64,000 nt of DNA from Primula veris (taxonomy: Eukaryota; Streptophyta; Magnoliopsida; Ericales; Primulaceae). The DNA lies in the NCBI GenBank assembly GCA_963682055.1, contig OY821744.1, positions 31,534,967 to 31,598,966 of the forward strand, in the 5' to 3' direction. This document shows positions 36,128 through 48,280 of the stretch, one piece after another. The notes beneath the pieces are model-generated. The model was not told the origin of the DNA, ran no database searches, and saw only the letters and a program-made list of their open reading frames with translations. The stretch's first letter is position 1. Each line of letters starts with the position of its first letter. A program made the translations under genes and the position numbers.

Positions 36128-37410
36128 AGAATTTGATCTTTTTTTTGCTTATCAACAAAAAACAGAATAAAGACTTTGATCTTGCTTTGTTAGAGTTTAG
36201 TTTTATTTATCTCTTTGGTTGGTCCTTTACTTACTTTTACCTCGAACGACTTTACCTTTCAAAGTATATTGATTTACCTTCCATTCCTGATGAGTGATGA
36301 CTGTACAATAATTTGTGGTTATTCTGTTTCTTTTCTTCTGAGATTAGATGACCAAATCGCACCACCTCAAAATTTGGTTTCCGCCATGTATAAAATAATT
36401 ATGTAAAGAAACTACACATAAAGAGGAATGAATGTAAAAGGAAAGCCGAGATGGATCCCTTTTAGCAAGTACTTATGTCGAGAGTTTGCTCTCTTGCTTT
36501 GGATAGCGTTTATCTGAGTCAGTATTTGACTAATTTGAATAATTTTGAATTAGTCTCAAATGAAAAATGGATAGTTTTTTTTTTAATTTTAAAATTAAAA
36601 TTAAGATTTAGTTTTATGATCGAGATAACTTAGGTTTTTTTGTCTGATCAACAACCGCAAATAAAATATTGATGGATATTAGTGAGAATTATAATAAATC
36701 TGAGTTCAATATAAAGAGACAATCATATATTTTTTATTTGGTTTGTGTCAGTTCAGGTAAACAGATAAATATTTAATTTTTACTAAAAATCAATTAGCCA
36801 TAAGATCCAATTTCGCAGGAAGATATTTTACTTTTTTTTTTCCTTCTTGAAACAACCATAGCATCTCAGTTTTCCATATTTGCAACCGACTGCCCGCAAT
36901 TTGTTTTAACCAAGGTTTTTTCTATCTCCTATTTTGATTAAATTCTTAAATAGTGATATTGTATACTGAAAGATCATTTTTCTATTCAGCCTGTATTATT
37001 CTTCACTTGATCTCTTATAGACTTTTTTTTTGTTGAGAAAATCTAAAAGACTAAATCCAAAGAGTTTCTCGATTATAGATTGCTCGCCCTTTCACCAAAT
37101 CTAAAAAAACTCATTTTCAGTTATTTACTAAATATTGTTGCTTTATTCGGATTTAGAACCTTAGACTAGTTTTTGGGGTACCCATGGAACTGACACTAAA
37201 TGAGATGATGTACTGGAGGTTTGAAACATTTTTATCTCAAAAAAGTAACTAAAATATGGAAAATTGTTATGTAGTTTAGTTTGGTTAATGACTTATTTTC
37301 TCATGAGTAAGTTTCCATATGGCAAGAAAGTAAGAAACTAGAGCTCATTCTTTTTGATTGAATGTCACTGTTTCCTTAGTAGCTGGTATGGCTAATAGTT
37401 GGATTGAATA
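36128..37410. other. Downstream of F-box copy 2, with relic of F-box upstream DNA
   Basis: 36845-37165 aligns with the upstream region of copy 1 (30110-30450): 'AACCAAGGTTTTT', 'AAAGATCATT', 'CTTTCACCAAATCTA', 'AAATATTGTTG'. This suggests that a further tandem unit once stood here. The rest is AT-rich and uninformative. Confidence 0.45.
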
Positions 37411-38430
37411 TGAATTAGCTACCTATGAACGTTATCGAAAAAAGTAGAATTTAAATCCAACCAATTTAGGCCTGGTAGCATAATGTAACATGGGCTTGGA
37501 TCCAACTTTTAATCTAGCATATTTGGTGGTTGGACTTTTTAAATTACCGTACTGGTCTAACAGTTTTAGAAATATAAATGTTTGACTCCCTAGTTAAAAC
37601 TAGTTATATATAAAATGTTTAAATATTAATATCACATTCTTTTCTATTAGCTTTCTAATCAACATAACACATAAAAGTGACTTAATTAACTATGACTTAT
37701 TTTTTAAAACGACTCAAACTGTTTAATTAGACTCAAAATGTTTTTAAAATAACTCAAACTATTTTTAAATGACCATAGAATGTGTTCAAACAACTCAAAT
37801 TATTTTAAAACAATTTAGACAATTTTTAAACCAGTCAGTCTCTTTTTAAATTGAGCCAGTCTGTTTATAAAATGTTTCAGTCTGTTGTTAAAACGTTTCA
37901 GTCTGTTTTTAAAAGACCAAGATTGTTTTTAAAGGACTAGACTTTTTGAAAATTAACTCAGACTATTTTGAAAAATACATCATATTGTTTTTAAAAGAAC
38001 TCAAACTCTTCTTAAATAACTCGGATTTTTTTAAATGACTTAAGTAACTCAAATTGTTTTTAAAATTACTGTGACTATTTTTTAAATGACTCAAAATGAC
38101 TTAGACTATTTTTATATTAACTCAGACTATTTTTGAAATGACTTAAATTAACTCGGACTTTATTAAATGCTCAAAATGACTTTGAATGTTTTTATACTAA
38201 CTCAAATTGTTTTTAAAATTAATTAAATTAACTCATACTGTTTTTTAATTTACTTAAATTAACTCAAACTATTTTTAAAACAACATTTATAAACTCGCTT
38301 TAAATTAACTTAGACTTTTTTAGGACGACTTAAATTAACTCAGATTTCTTTTAAAATGATTTAAATTAACTCATATTGTTTTCTATACGACTTAAATTAG
38401 CTCTGTTTTTTAAAATAACTTAAAACCAAT
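37411..38430. repeat. AT-rich tandem array with duplicated flank (copy 2)
   Basis: 37411-37540 repeats 14705-14845 almost base for base; 37545-37690 repeats 15465-15610; then comes an array of the same 'ACTG' + 'TTTTTAAAATGACTTAAATT' units to about 38430. Compared with copy 1, the roughly 600 bp between the two flank pieces are absent here and the array is shorter. Confidence 0.8.
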
Positions 38431-38582
38431 TTTCTGACTACACCAACAACTCTTTTGTCTATTTATGGGAACTATCGATGTATATATTTTAGAAAAAATT
38501 AAATTACAAAAAAAAAAAAAAAAAATTGAAAATCGCCGCCGATGTGGCCACGGCCACCCCAGCTACCCCCGGGTCCGTCCCT

Positions 38583-38660
38583 GTATACATACATATACAT
38601 ATATATACATACATACATACATATACATACATACATATACATATATATACATACATATAC

Positions 38661-38692
<32 letters not shown>
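38583..38692. repeat. TACATA/TA microsatellite
   Basis: About 110 bp of (TACA)n, (TATACA)n and (TA)n, immediately left of a remnant of CHIP exon 1. A poly-A run and a short GC-rich patch ('CCACGGCCACCCCAGC') precede it at 38508-38580. Confidence 0.95.
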
Positions 38693-41600
38693 GGTTTCTC
38701 TGCTGCTATTGATACTTAACCTACTCTTGAATCTTGATTAAATATCTAGTTAGTTTCTGTTTTAACAATTATCATGTAACATTAAGCCAGTTTTGGTTAA
38801 ATATATTGTTAGTTTTCTGTTTCGGTATGTAACATTGTTACATTGAGCCAGTTTTGGTTGAATATCTAGTTAGTTTTCTGTTTTAGCACGTAACATTAAG
38901 CCAGTTTTGGTTAAATATATTGTTAGTGTTCTGTTTTACTAGTATGGAGTTACACATGCATAAATTGGTTAAATATCTAATTACTTTTGTGTTTTAGTAT
39001 GTAAAATTAAGCCTTTACAGATGAGTTTTGGTAATTGGGGAATTTTAATCTTTATTATTTTGTGTATGGTGTGTGGACTGTGGTATTCAGGAGTTGTGCC
39101 ATATTTTTTTTTATTTGGTACAAGGAGTTGTGCCATAATGTGTATTGTGTATTCGAATAATTATTCTTATTACATTGTATAGCGGTATGTGATATTTAGG
39201 TAATTTATTTGTGCCCTAATGATTTTTGCGTGACTGATGATATTTTACAATCTTGTGAGTTTTCTGGTTCGTTATGTGATACTTTGACGATCAGTTATAC
39301 CTTGATGGATAAGCTTATTGAGATATTTTTTTGGATCTTTTATATTTGTGTTCGATGAGTGATACTTGAGCGTTGTGTTCTAGTAAATTTGTCGTGAATT
39401 TTGATATTTTAGGCAAGTATCTTATGTCAGAATGGGTTTTTTCGTGACTGGCATTTTGATTCTTGTTAGTTTTCTATTTTTGTATGTAACCTATTAGGCT
39501 ATTGTGCCCTGGGAAGTTGAAAAAAGTTGTAGTTTTTTTGCTGTATGGGTAATGGTATTAATGATGCGATTACTATGCTCCGTTCTGTTCTATATATGTG
39601 AAAATTTAATTTTGTTCACCTTTTGTTTTGATATATCTAATTCAGGCTATTGCTTTGTGCCCTAATGTTCCGGTGTATTGGACTAATCGCGCCTTATGTC
39701 ATCGTAGACGCAAGTATGAGTGGAAAATATATTGTTTCCGTATATATCTGTATTTCGTAAATATTGTGGTTTAATTGCTATTAACAGTTGGTGTCTAATT
39801 TCTTTTGTTGTGGTGGACTTTTTATGTAGTGATTGGGTTAGAGTTGAAGAGGATAGTAGGAGAGCAATTAAACTTGATCAGAAAGCTGTCAAGGTTAGGG
39901 TCCCTTTTATTTTACTTTTAGGGTGCTGGTTATACTTTTAAGAATTGCGTCACGTTACTTTTATCATGCAGACGTAGAATTTCAAGTTGATGCGTTGCAC
40001 CACCCTGATTAGAATTTTATTTTCAAATTGTGAACAATTGAGCTGTTTTAAAGTCCAAAGGCATGGATTTGATCTCAGAATTATTGTTGCTTCGACTATT
40101 TAGCTTTTTATCTTTTATTTTTGTAATCTTAAATATATTAAGTTTAAGAAAAAATAGAACCACTCACACACAGAGAGGATAAGCCCCTGAATATTCCTGC
40201 TGATACCTGTAAATTTGGCACATTTTTTAGATGGTCATATGCTCTGGATTTAGATAATCTTTCTTGGTCGTTGTCCTTAAGCTCATAGCTTAGGTTTGAG
40301 TTATAACCAGCAGTGGAAATAAAACGGCTTTGACTGTAGCTCTTATGGCCCAGGGTAAAAGGTGATTCTTTGTGCAAACTTTTGAAAGCAAAAGATTCCA
40401 AAAAGTCTGGTAAAATGTATTTATACCTGTTATTTTTGCTTATGCGGTATCATCAGAGGAAAGAACCCGTTGCTGCAACAAAAAGTTTAATGAGAAATTA
40501 CCTTCTACTTGGTACATTGATATTCATCCCTTTTGAGCTCGGTGGGTTTAACCACGTGAATCAGATCGTTATACATTTAGTTGAATGAAGTAAAGGAGTG
40601 AAAATTTCTAATGTAATATGCACATTGGGTGACAGGCTCATTACATACTTGGGCTAGCGTTGCTACAAAAAGAAGACTATCGTGATGGTATCAAGGAACT
40701 GGAAAAAGTATGTCCCTCCTCCTAAAATGTTACTACTCAGCAATTAGACTGTACATGCTGTCATAAGTTAAAAATAATCTATGAAGGGAAGAACAGGAGA
40801 TGAATTATTGCTTTTTTAAAGTAATGGTTTCAGTTTCGTTTATATTGGATAAAGCAGATGCATTCATAAAACTAATGCGGCTTTTGAATATAACATGAAA
40901 TTTCAGATGATATTGTGATTTTATACGGATAAGCCTGAAACTGTACAAGCTTAAATTATTAAACGAATCACTTTCTGGATCTTGTGTCTTTCTTACGACT
41001 TATTTATAAGTGTAATGAATCCGATTTGAAATGCCTTTTCCTATATAAACTGTAGCAGATCGATGAGGAACCTGTTACCGATACTGTATCTAGAAAGTAT
41101 ACAATATTAAAACGAATGAATTAAGATCTGAAATACTGTATATCTATTTTCAGTGAGAAACAATAATATATTTCTCATAGAGGAACTATTTTTGGCAAAT
41201 CTCATTAAAGTTTCATCTGCAGGCTTTAGACCTAGGGCGAGGTGCAAATCCAAAGAGCTATAAGGTGGAAGAGATATGGCAAGAGCTTGCTAGAGCCAAA
41301 TACTTGTTATGGGAAAGTGAATCTACCCAACGCTTGTGGGAACAACCAACACTCAAGTGCATATTCTGTTTTCTTCAACTAGTGATGATTGTATATCTCT
41401 AAATATCAACTGTGCTAGCGTAAAACAATGTCCTCGATTATTAACACTTGTTGTACCCCTTTTGGTACAGAGAATCTTGTCTTTCTGCTCTTGAGAAGAA
41501 ACATTTACGAGACGGCCAAAATTCAGCGCAACTGGTGGCTCTGGAACGAGTCTTTAGCACAGCCGCTGAAGCTGACGTCCCTACACAGGTTTCTTTATAG

Positions 41601-42428
41601 TTTATGAAATAAAACTAATTAGTAGGAATTTCCTGCCCATTCCTCTTACCAATAGAATAGTTAATTCTAGGTTTCAGTATTCAGATTTTGCGGATTCTCT
41701 ATTTAATGTGTTTTTGTACCATAAAAATAGTTTTCTACATCTACAAGGTGTTTTTGTCTGGAAAAAAAAAAAGAATTTGCTGGTGTTGGATTAGTGAACT
41801 CTTTGGTTGTCTGTTTCAGTATTTTTTTTAGTTGTATAACCAAGGAAAAACCATACTCGGAGATATTTAGTTACACACTTACATGTAACTTGGAGAGGCT
41901 AGTGAAATACCATATATTTTGAAGAAAAAAATCTATATATAGCCTGATCTTCAAACTGAACTTGACATTTTCACCTGTGAATCCCCATTTTTGGTACCTT
42001 ATATTCACAGAAACTTGGGATTAAGGCTTAGTATGATGGCGATGATGATGATTATATTCACAGGCCTTGAGTTCTTTTATTTTCTAATTTATTTTGATTT
42101 TCAGGTGCCAGATTACGTCTGTTGTAAAATTAGCTTTGATATTTTCCAAGATCCTGTGATCACTCCTAGTGGAGTTACTTATGAAAGAGCAGTTATCCTT
42201 CACCATCTAGAAATGGTGAGGTTGATGTTAGTTTCTGTAGTCTTTTGTTTACTAAATGGTAGAAACTGTACTATGTATTAATATATCATTCCACCTAAAT
42301 CAGGTTGGAAAATTTTACCCAGTTACCCGTGAAAGTCTGGTAGAGTCGGACTGATACCTAATTTGGCCATGAAAGAAGCTGTACAAGCTTTTTTAGAGAA
42401 ACATGTGTGGGCTTACACAATGGATTAG
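38693..42428 (+). pseudogene. CHIP: CHIP-type TPR/U-box E3 ubiquitin ligase, broken at both ends
   Basis: Exons 39646-39713, 39830-39893, 40636-40707, 41223-41356, 41471-41588, 42105-42215 and 42304-42428 have good GT/AG borders and join in frame. They give TPR sequence (ALCPNVPVYWTNRALCHRR, DWVRVEEDSRRAIKLDQ, HYILGLALLQKEDYRDGIKE, LGRGANPKSYKVEEIWQELA) and then the U-box (VPDYVCCKISFDIFQDPVIT, PSGVTYERAVI). CHIP ubiquitinates Hsp70/Hsp90 clients. Exon 1 survives only as eight codons (GFSAAIDT, 38693-38716) directly after a microsatellite; the true start and first TPR are missing. In the last exon one base is lost near 42350, giving TGA at 42352 and destroying the end of the U-box and the C-terminus. 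The middle exons are strikingly intact, so the damage is recent, or a sequencing error adds to it. Confidence 0.9.
38720..39010. repeat. ~65-bp degenerate tandem repeats in CHIP intron 1
   Basis: Units of the form 'TTAAGCCAGTTTTGGTTAAA' + 'TAT..GTTAGTTTTCTGTTT' + 'GTATGTAACA' recur at about 38783, 38846, 38903 and 38980, with partial copies at each end. Confidence 0.7.
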
Positions 42429-42826
42429 TATATTACTTAGTTTTAGAAATAGAATTATACGACAAGCTTGTAATATACTTGTGCTAATAAATTTCGAGAG
42501 AGGCCCTGGGTAAGAATATACCAGGACTTTGTTTGGATAAGGGTAAATAGAATTTGGAACCAAGTTTGCTTATGGCATAAATGTGTAATATTTTCTCCAT
42601 AAGGTGGTCGTAAAATAAAAATGCCAGTATTTATTTCACAGCTCACTTTTGAAAATACTTCGAGGTTGAACTTTTCTTGCGCAGAAGAGTTTACTGCCGG
42701 ATTTCTACAGTTATATGTTTCTAAATAAAAACTGTTAGGAGTTAACTTACTGTTACTATAGATTTCTACAGTTATAGATTACTCCCTACTGTATTTTTTT
42801 ATTGGAGTACTGTTATAAATGGGCAG

Positions 42827-43562
42827 GTTGATGTTGGAGATTTTTTGCGCTTAAAATCATGCATGCTATACACTGAGCTCGAGCACACATATCAGCCATT
42901 AATCACCATTGAGGTCATCGCCCATGTTACATGCCCTGAGCTGAGATCAAGTGAGGTATACATATAAATAACCCATAAAATGGATAAATATTTCCTTTAA
43001 AGTTACTTCCAAATTCCAATTGTTTACACTACTGTATCTTCAGACTTCAGGTACACTTATGAAAAACCAACATTAATTTTACTTTTGTACACCCGAAGAA
43101 AATCACTGTCTAGAAGAACTAAATAGGAAAAAGATGACAAGAAAGTAGACAAAAGTGGGGGGAGATAAGCATTTATATTTATATAATGATTACCATCTAA
43201 TCTATGTTTTTTCCTTATATGGTTCCAAGTACAATAATCGCTGACGAATGTAACATGAAGTACGCATCACTAATTTATTTCGACTTGTTTACAAATACAA
43301 AATCACATAATACTCTTGATGTTTCCCATGTAATTATCCCCACATGTAGTTTTTCCGTGCCTTTATTATCGGGTGAGGAATGCGCTCTATTTCACATTCA
43401 CCATTTGTACAGAGGCAGACCCTAAACAATGGATTCAGAATCTGGAAAAGTGGTTCCAGGCTTCCAGCTACAGAGGTGGAAGCAAGAAGGATCCTCAATC
43501 GTATTGATGCCAAGTCATTGCAATCGGTGAAAAAACATTTAACTAACAATGCATTTCCGTAA
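42827..43562 (+). pseudogene. Acyl-CoA thioesterase (ACOT9-like) exon fragments
   Basis: 42827-42955 is one 43-codon exon with perfect AG/GT borders: LRLKSCMLYTELEH, QPLITIEVIAHVTCPELRSS. The second fragment, 43373-43562, reads LYFTFTICTEAD and, after a frameshift near 43420, NGFRIWKSGSRLPATEVEAR, RILNRIDAKS to TAA at 43562. Order and content fit the C-terminal hot-dog domain of plant ACOT9-type mitochondrial thioesterases, which hydrolyse acyl-CoA esters. The upstream half is absent; it directly follows the CHIP pseudogene in the same direction. The family assignment is from remembered similarity, moderately sure. Confidence 0.6.
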
Positions 43563-43692
43563 AATATATGCTGCCAATGTGCAAAATGTGATAGGCCTGT
43601 TAGAAGTTGTAAGTTGTATGTCTGTAGACAATAAATTTATGAACATTGTACTGCTTTGTGCAAAATTGTCGAGTAGTAGTGTTGCAATACTC

Positions 43693-44345
43693 CGCCTGAC
43701 CATGGGCGAATCTAATATTAAGCAAGAGTGGGCATTTGCCCACTCTTAGTTTGAGATTAACAAATTACGAAAATATCCCTAGTGTTATTTGGATAAAATG
43801 TTTGCTTAAGCCTTAAGTACATGTATAGTATAGGATAAGAAAATGATAAAATAGGTAGATCATAAAATGATGATGTTTTTTTTTTAGAATTTAGACTTGT
43901 AGTATATTTTTATCGAGTTTGTGTCGCGTATTACTAAATTTGAGCTCCCATGTCCTAATGTACTCTGTTTGGTCTAATATGATTTTGAATAAATGAAAAT
44001 AGTTTCCAATTTTATAACATAACTGTAACCACCCCTCATTATGAAAAGTGTTATAAAAGACAGTACAGATTAAACATCAAATTAGCAACTAAATGACTGG
44101 CTTTTTCTAAGTGATTCTTTTATTATTTAAAGTAAATGTACTCCGCATAGTGCCAAGTGTGCTCACGATGAAATATCTATAATGCATGTTTAATCGTCGA
44201 GAATCGTGGAGGTCAATTAATAACTTCGACACCGCCAAAAATTATGCTTGAAAAAACTTATGTTTATTCTTAGTTTCTGATATTCTGTATTTTTTAAGTT
44301 TCTCCGACCCTTATTCGAAATCCTAGATTCTCCACTGCGTGTGAC
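43693..44345. mobile_element. hAT-like non-autonomous element, decayed
   Basis: 43701-44337 has inverted ends CATGGGCGAATCTAATATT and, read backwards from the right, CAGTGGAGAATCTAGGATT (14 of 19 matches). The CAGTGGCGGATC-type end is common for plant hAT relatives. The 8-bp flanks CGCCTGAC and CGTGTGAC agree at 6 of 8 positions. A small perfect hairpin AAGAGTGGGCA/TGCCCACTCTT lies near the left end (43724-43747). No transposase frame is seen. Confidence 0.5.
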
Positions 44346-47300
44346 AGTGTAGCCTAAAATAACAATGATTGATGAAACAACTGCATTTCTGTTTGATGGC
44401 TTAGATTGAGTTATATAATGTCCCCTTTCCGTTCTATGTTTTTTTTTTTTTGCAGTACATGCCTGCGAGGTTACACCATTACTTACTAGAATATTTAACA
44501 AAATTTGATCCAAGATCGATTTAAATCCAAATATTCTACTACAAGCTTAAGTTTTCCTTCATCATTCACTTTACTTTCCAGCAAAATTTGTTGCGTCTTC
44601 TTTACATCCGCTTTTCGTACGATCTTACAGAATACAGACACATTGAATCATTAGATAACTGATGGTCACTTAAGTGAAAAGTGGCTTGAGTTTACTTACA
44701 ACCTTACATTCCCTAATTATACAGCATCATTAGATACTTCATTTTTCAGGGTTCTTTGTGACTATTCATTATGTTGGTTAATAGGAGTAATTTACTAGTT
44801 CAATTATTTCTCTCTTTGGTGGAGCAATTATGTTCCTAAGTATACAACTGGTCCTGAAAATTTATTTTCATTCTTAGTGTACTTATAATCCAAGGTCACA
44901 AAATGACTTGTAGACGTAACTTCTGACACATGGCGTTGTCGTTGATGAACCCCCTGAGAGCCGAATCCTGACAGTTTAAATCATTTCTTTTATGACAAAT
45001 GCAAGAAAGTGGTTTCCCATCGGTTCCCGTTACGTTGACGAGCTTGAGAAACCTGTCGAGCTTGAATTTATGGCAATCTCTATTCGTCCCAACACTCGTG
45101 TGGTTCCCTGTTTCTAAAACCGTGTCTAGAAGATTAAAAAAAATCTACGTACTATGATACTATCTATCAGTTCTTCAAAAGCGCTCTGTTAACTTTCAAA
45201 AAAGTTCATTATTTAATTCTTCATACTGGGAGAATTTCACGGTTTCATTCGTAAGACTTCCGGGTCATCATGGTTTAAATAAAAGTTACTTCCTACTTTT
45301 TCAACAATAGTTTCATAATTTGCTGTTGATCCCTTCCTAGGGGAAAATTCTGTTAAACAAGAGAATCGCTACAGTACTCTATTTGTAACTCCCCAAGACC
45401 ACGGGGACTCAATGGAAATTAAACTACAGTGTAAGGATCATTGGAATTGCGATTGAAATCATAAAATAACATATAACTTGCACATGTTTATTCATGTTAT
45501 TCATGTTTGGCCTATATGTTCACCTATAAACAAATCAACACGGATCGAGATCAAATGAAAATTAAGAGAGATAAATTATTATTTTAATTATAAGATAACA
45601 ACATGTTGATCACTTATATTTGAGTAATATTTGAGTTAATGTATATTACATTAATAGATAAGAAAACTGATGCGTGTACAATTTTAGAATAATCTCTTCA
45701 TATTTAAGATAGATTGGTGATATAAGCGAACTGATACGGTTGGTCTAACACGCTTGTTTGTCACTGAATATTAACAAAGATTCAAACATGTAACCTGAAA
45801 AAAAAAATGGAGTAATTATCTTAAATACATTTGAAAAAAAAAAAGAGGCCCATTTCATCGATAAACTAGCTAGTCAAGTTCAGTTGCAAATTGACAAGGT
45901 AAATCATCAGCTTATGACTAAAATAAAAGAAGAAAACTTGTACTAATTTACGTAGTACTTTAGCTAAAACCAACTTGGGTAGGTCTGCTAGAAAACCCAA
46001 TATACCTTTTTTACTTTCAATAGTAAATAGCAAAATTCTTTCATGAAAAATAGTAAAATTAAGGAGTTTTTTTTCAAAATGGTCTTAGTGGGATTTAAAA
46101 ATACCATAATGGTCTGTCTCTCTTTTAAATTCTCAAAATATTCTATCTTTTTATGTTCGTTAATTGAATTGACGAAGTTTATAAAAAATTAAATAAAATT
46201 TCGTTAATTGAATTGACGAATTTCATATAAATAATTAAATATTAATTTGTCAATTAAATTGACCGTCAAGTTCGATATAAAATCATTAGAATACACGCAT
46301 GTATGTACTCAATTTCAAACAAGCATTCAGAAAAAATAATTTTCTAAACACAAGACAAAGCCAATTTTTTTTCTTTTTTGAAAATTAGACAAAAGCTAAA
46401 ATGATAGGCTGAAATTAACAAAATATCGTTGCTGGTTGTTCTGGACTATTAAAGGCCTGTCTTTTTCAGTTGAATTTTTCTGTTTTCGACACTTGTGCTG
46501 TCTACTTACACATTGCTTAACACTGCAATATCACAGACCCATGTGTTTGTTTGACTCTTTACTCAAACTCCTCTTCTGAATATTTACCTTTTCTCAATTC
46601 CAAATTTTTAATGCAACTTTATTTCCTTTTTTTCGTTAATTTGCACAGAGCACGATGATCTTCACTGCTGCGCGTGGTTTGTGTTGAATTGCCAATTTTC
46701 AATCTGTGCTTCGTTTATTGAGCCAAATAAATACCGGAGCTCTATTTATTCGTAACAAAATTTATAGTTAAACTACAAATACCCCCTTTAACTATATGTT
46801 TCTTTTGGAAAATAACTCCAATAAACTTCGGCTACTGAAATTGAACTCATGATCAATTTAAAATTATCAAATTTTCTATATTAGTCAAAATCATTCAAAA
46901 ACAATAATGAAATCATTACACTGATATAGAACACAAGCAAGAAACAAGCTGCGTCGTTAGACTTTTCTGAATCGCAAAATTAATTTTTTTAAACACTACA
47001 TTCATATATCTATAAGTAGTGATATTACTAATATAAAGTTAAATGCACATTAGTCAAACAAGAACAATTTTATGCCAAAAATTATATTTAATTTAAAAAT
47101 GTACTTCTTACAAACAAATTAGTGCATGTCCTCACTTTGTTGTTTGCAGGCCATAAATTTTAACATGATCGATTGTGCAAAAAATTATGTGAAACAGAAG
47201 AAATGTGTAGCTTATGCGGTTCTAAAATTGGTCGTGGGCTATTTCCAAAATGTAAGTGATATGATTTTATTGCAATTTACTAAAGTTAGAAGGCCGATTT

Positions 47301-47466
47301 GCAAAAGCAGCAAGCTTAGGGCGTTTTTTTTGTAAAACTCTCATATTTCATGGGAATTATTTGTATTTTAGAACTAATTTAATAAGCCATATACTACTAC
47401 TATTACTTGTATATAATTCCACGACAAAGTGGGAAAAGTAATATGGCCATGGTGGGGTGAATAGCG
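44346..47466. other. Long AT-rich intergenic stretch
   Basis: No gene identified. A 41-codon ATG frame at 44992-45117 (MTNARKWFPIGSRYVDELE and on to a TAA) has better codon texture than its surroundings and could be a lost exon. The rest has no clear element. Confidence 0.35.
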
Positions 47467-47641
47467 ATAAAGAAAGTAGGTGGCCCAGACCATACATTTT
47501 GTATAGTCTGAAAAACTATCCCTGTGGCACCATTGGATCAAACAGTTTGTGGGCCTACTGTTAATCCAATGGTGCCACAGAGGAGAGTTTTTTAGATTAT
47601 ACTAAATGTATAGTCTAGCTCCCCCTCTGGATAAAGAAAGG
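47467..47641. mobile_element. Small foldback MITE with 10-bp target duplication
   Basis: A 155-bp element, 47477-47631, folds almost end to end. 'CTGTGGCACCATTGGAT' (about 47514) pairs with 'ATCCAATGGTGCCACAG' (about 47564), and the outer arms share 'AGAC.ATACATTT.GTATAGT'. Direct flanks ATAAAGAAAG at 47467-47476 and 47632-47641 are identical; a duplication of 9-10 bp points to the Mutator-like superfamily. Confidence 0.8.
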
Positions 47642-48275
47642 ACTCAAATTTAATGTAAAAGGTAAAAAGTGATCTTACTACATTTCTCTGTATATACAGC
47701 TACCTCCTTGTCTTCTCTGCCTGTTATACTGTATTAGCCTTGTATATATCTAGTTTCATGCACTTTTTCTTCAATTTTTTTTTTTTTTGGCTAAATGTAA
47801 CTTGGCAGCATTATACAATTGGACTACTTCAAATTGTTTAATCCAAACATTTCATATGGTCCAGTTGAGGTGTTCTAAATTAATTATACGTGCAATTTTG
47901 ATCGGTCAATAAATTCTATTAAAATTGTCGGAATGAAATTTTTTAAAATTTAATCGTATAGTTAAAATATTAAATTATATGATTCAGTTTTGAAAATTTT
48001 CATTTCGACAATTTTGATACATGTTATAAACCGGTTAAAATTTCACGTAATTTCGTAATAAATAATTAATTGGGATGAAGTACTGTATATCTCCATAATG
48101 TACAAATCAATGTTTTTAAAAAAAATTACTAGTGTAAAATCTTAACCGCATCACCATTAACTACATACAAATATTGTATATTGAATGGTGCATTGCAAGT
48201 TCGACAAGTTCAAGTAAATGTCCGATGAGGAGTTTCTGTTAGTTAGTTTAGTTACATTTTCCCAGGATTTTTGCA
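47642..48275. other. AT-rich flank of the Tat insertion
   Basis: Nothing recognised up to the retrotransposon target site. Confidence 0.35.
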
Positions 48276-48280
48276 GTTTG

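Noticed and set aside
38465..38741. Two overlapping frames rich in Tyr/Ile/His
   Set aside because: They are translations of the TACATA/TA microsatellite; only the last eight codons of one frame correspond to CHIP exon 1.
43724..43747. Perfect 11-bp inverted repeat as an independent terminator or operator
   Set aside because: It is part of the left end of the hAT-like element; no gene ends there.
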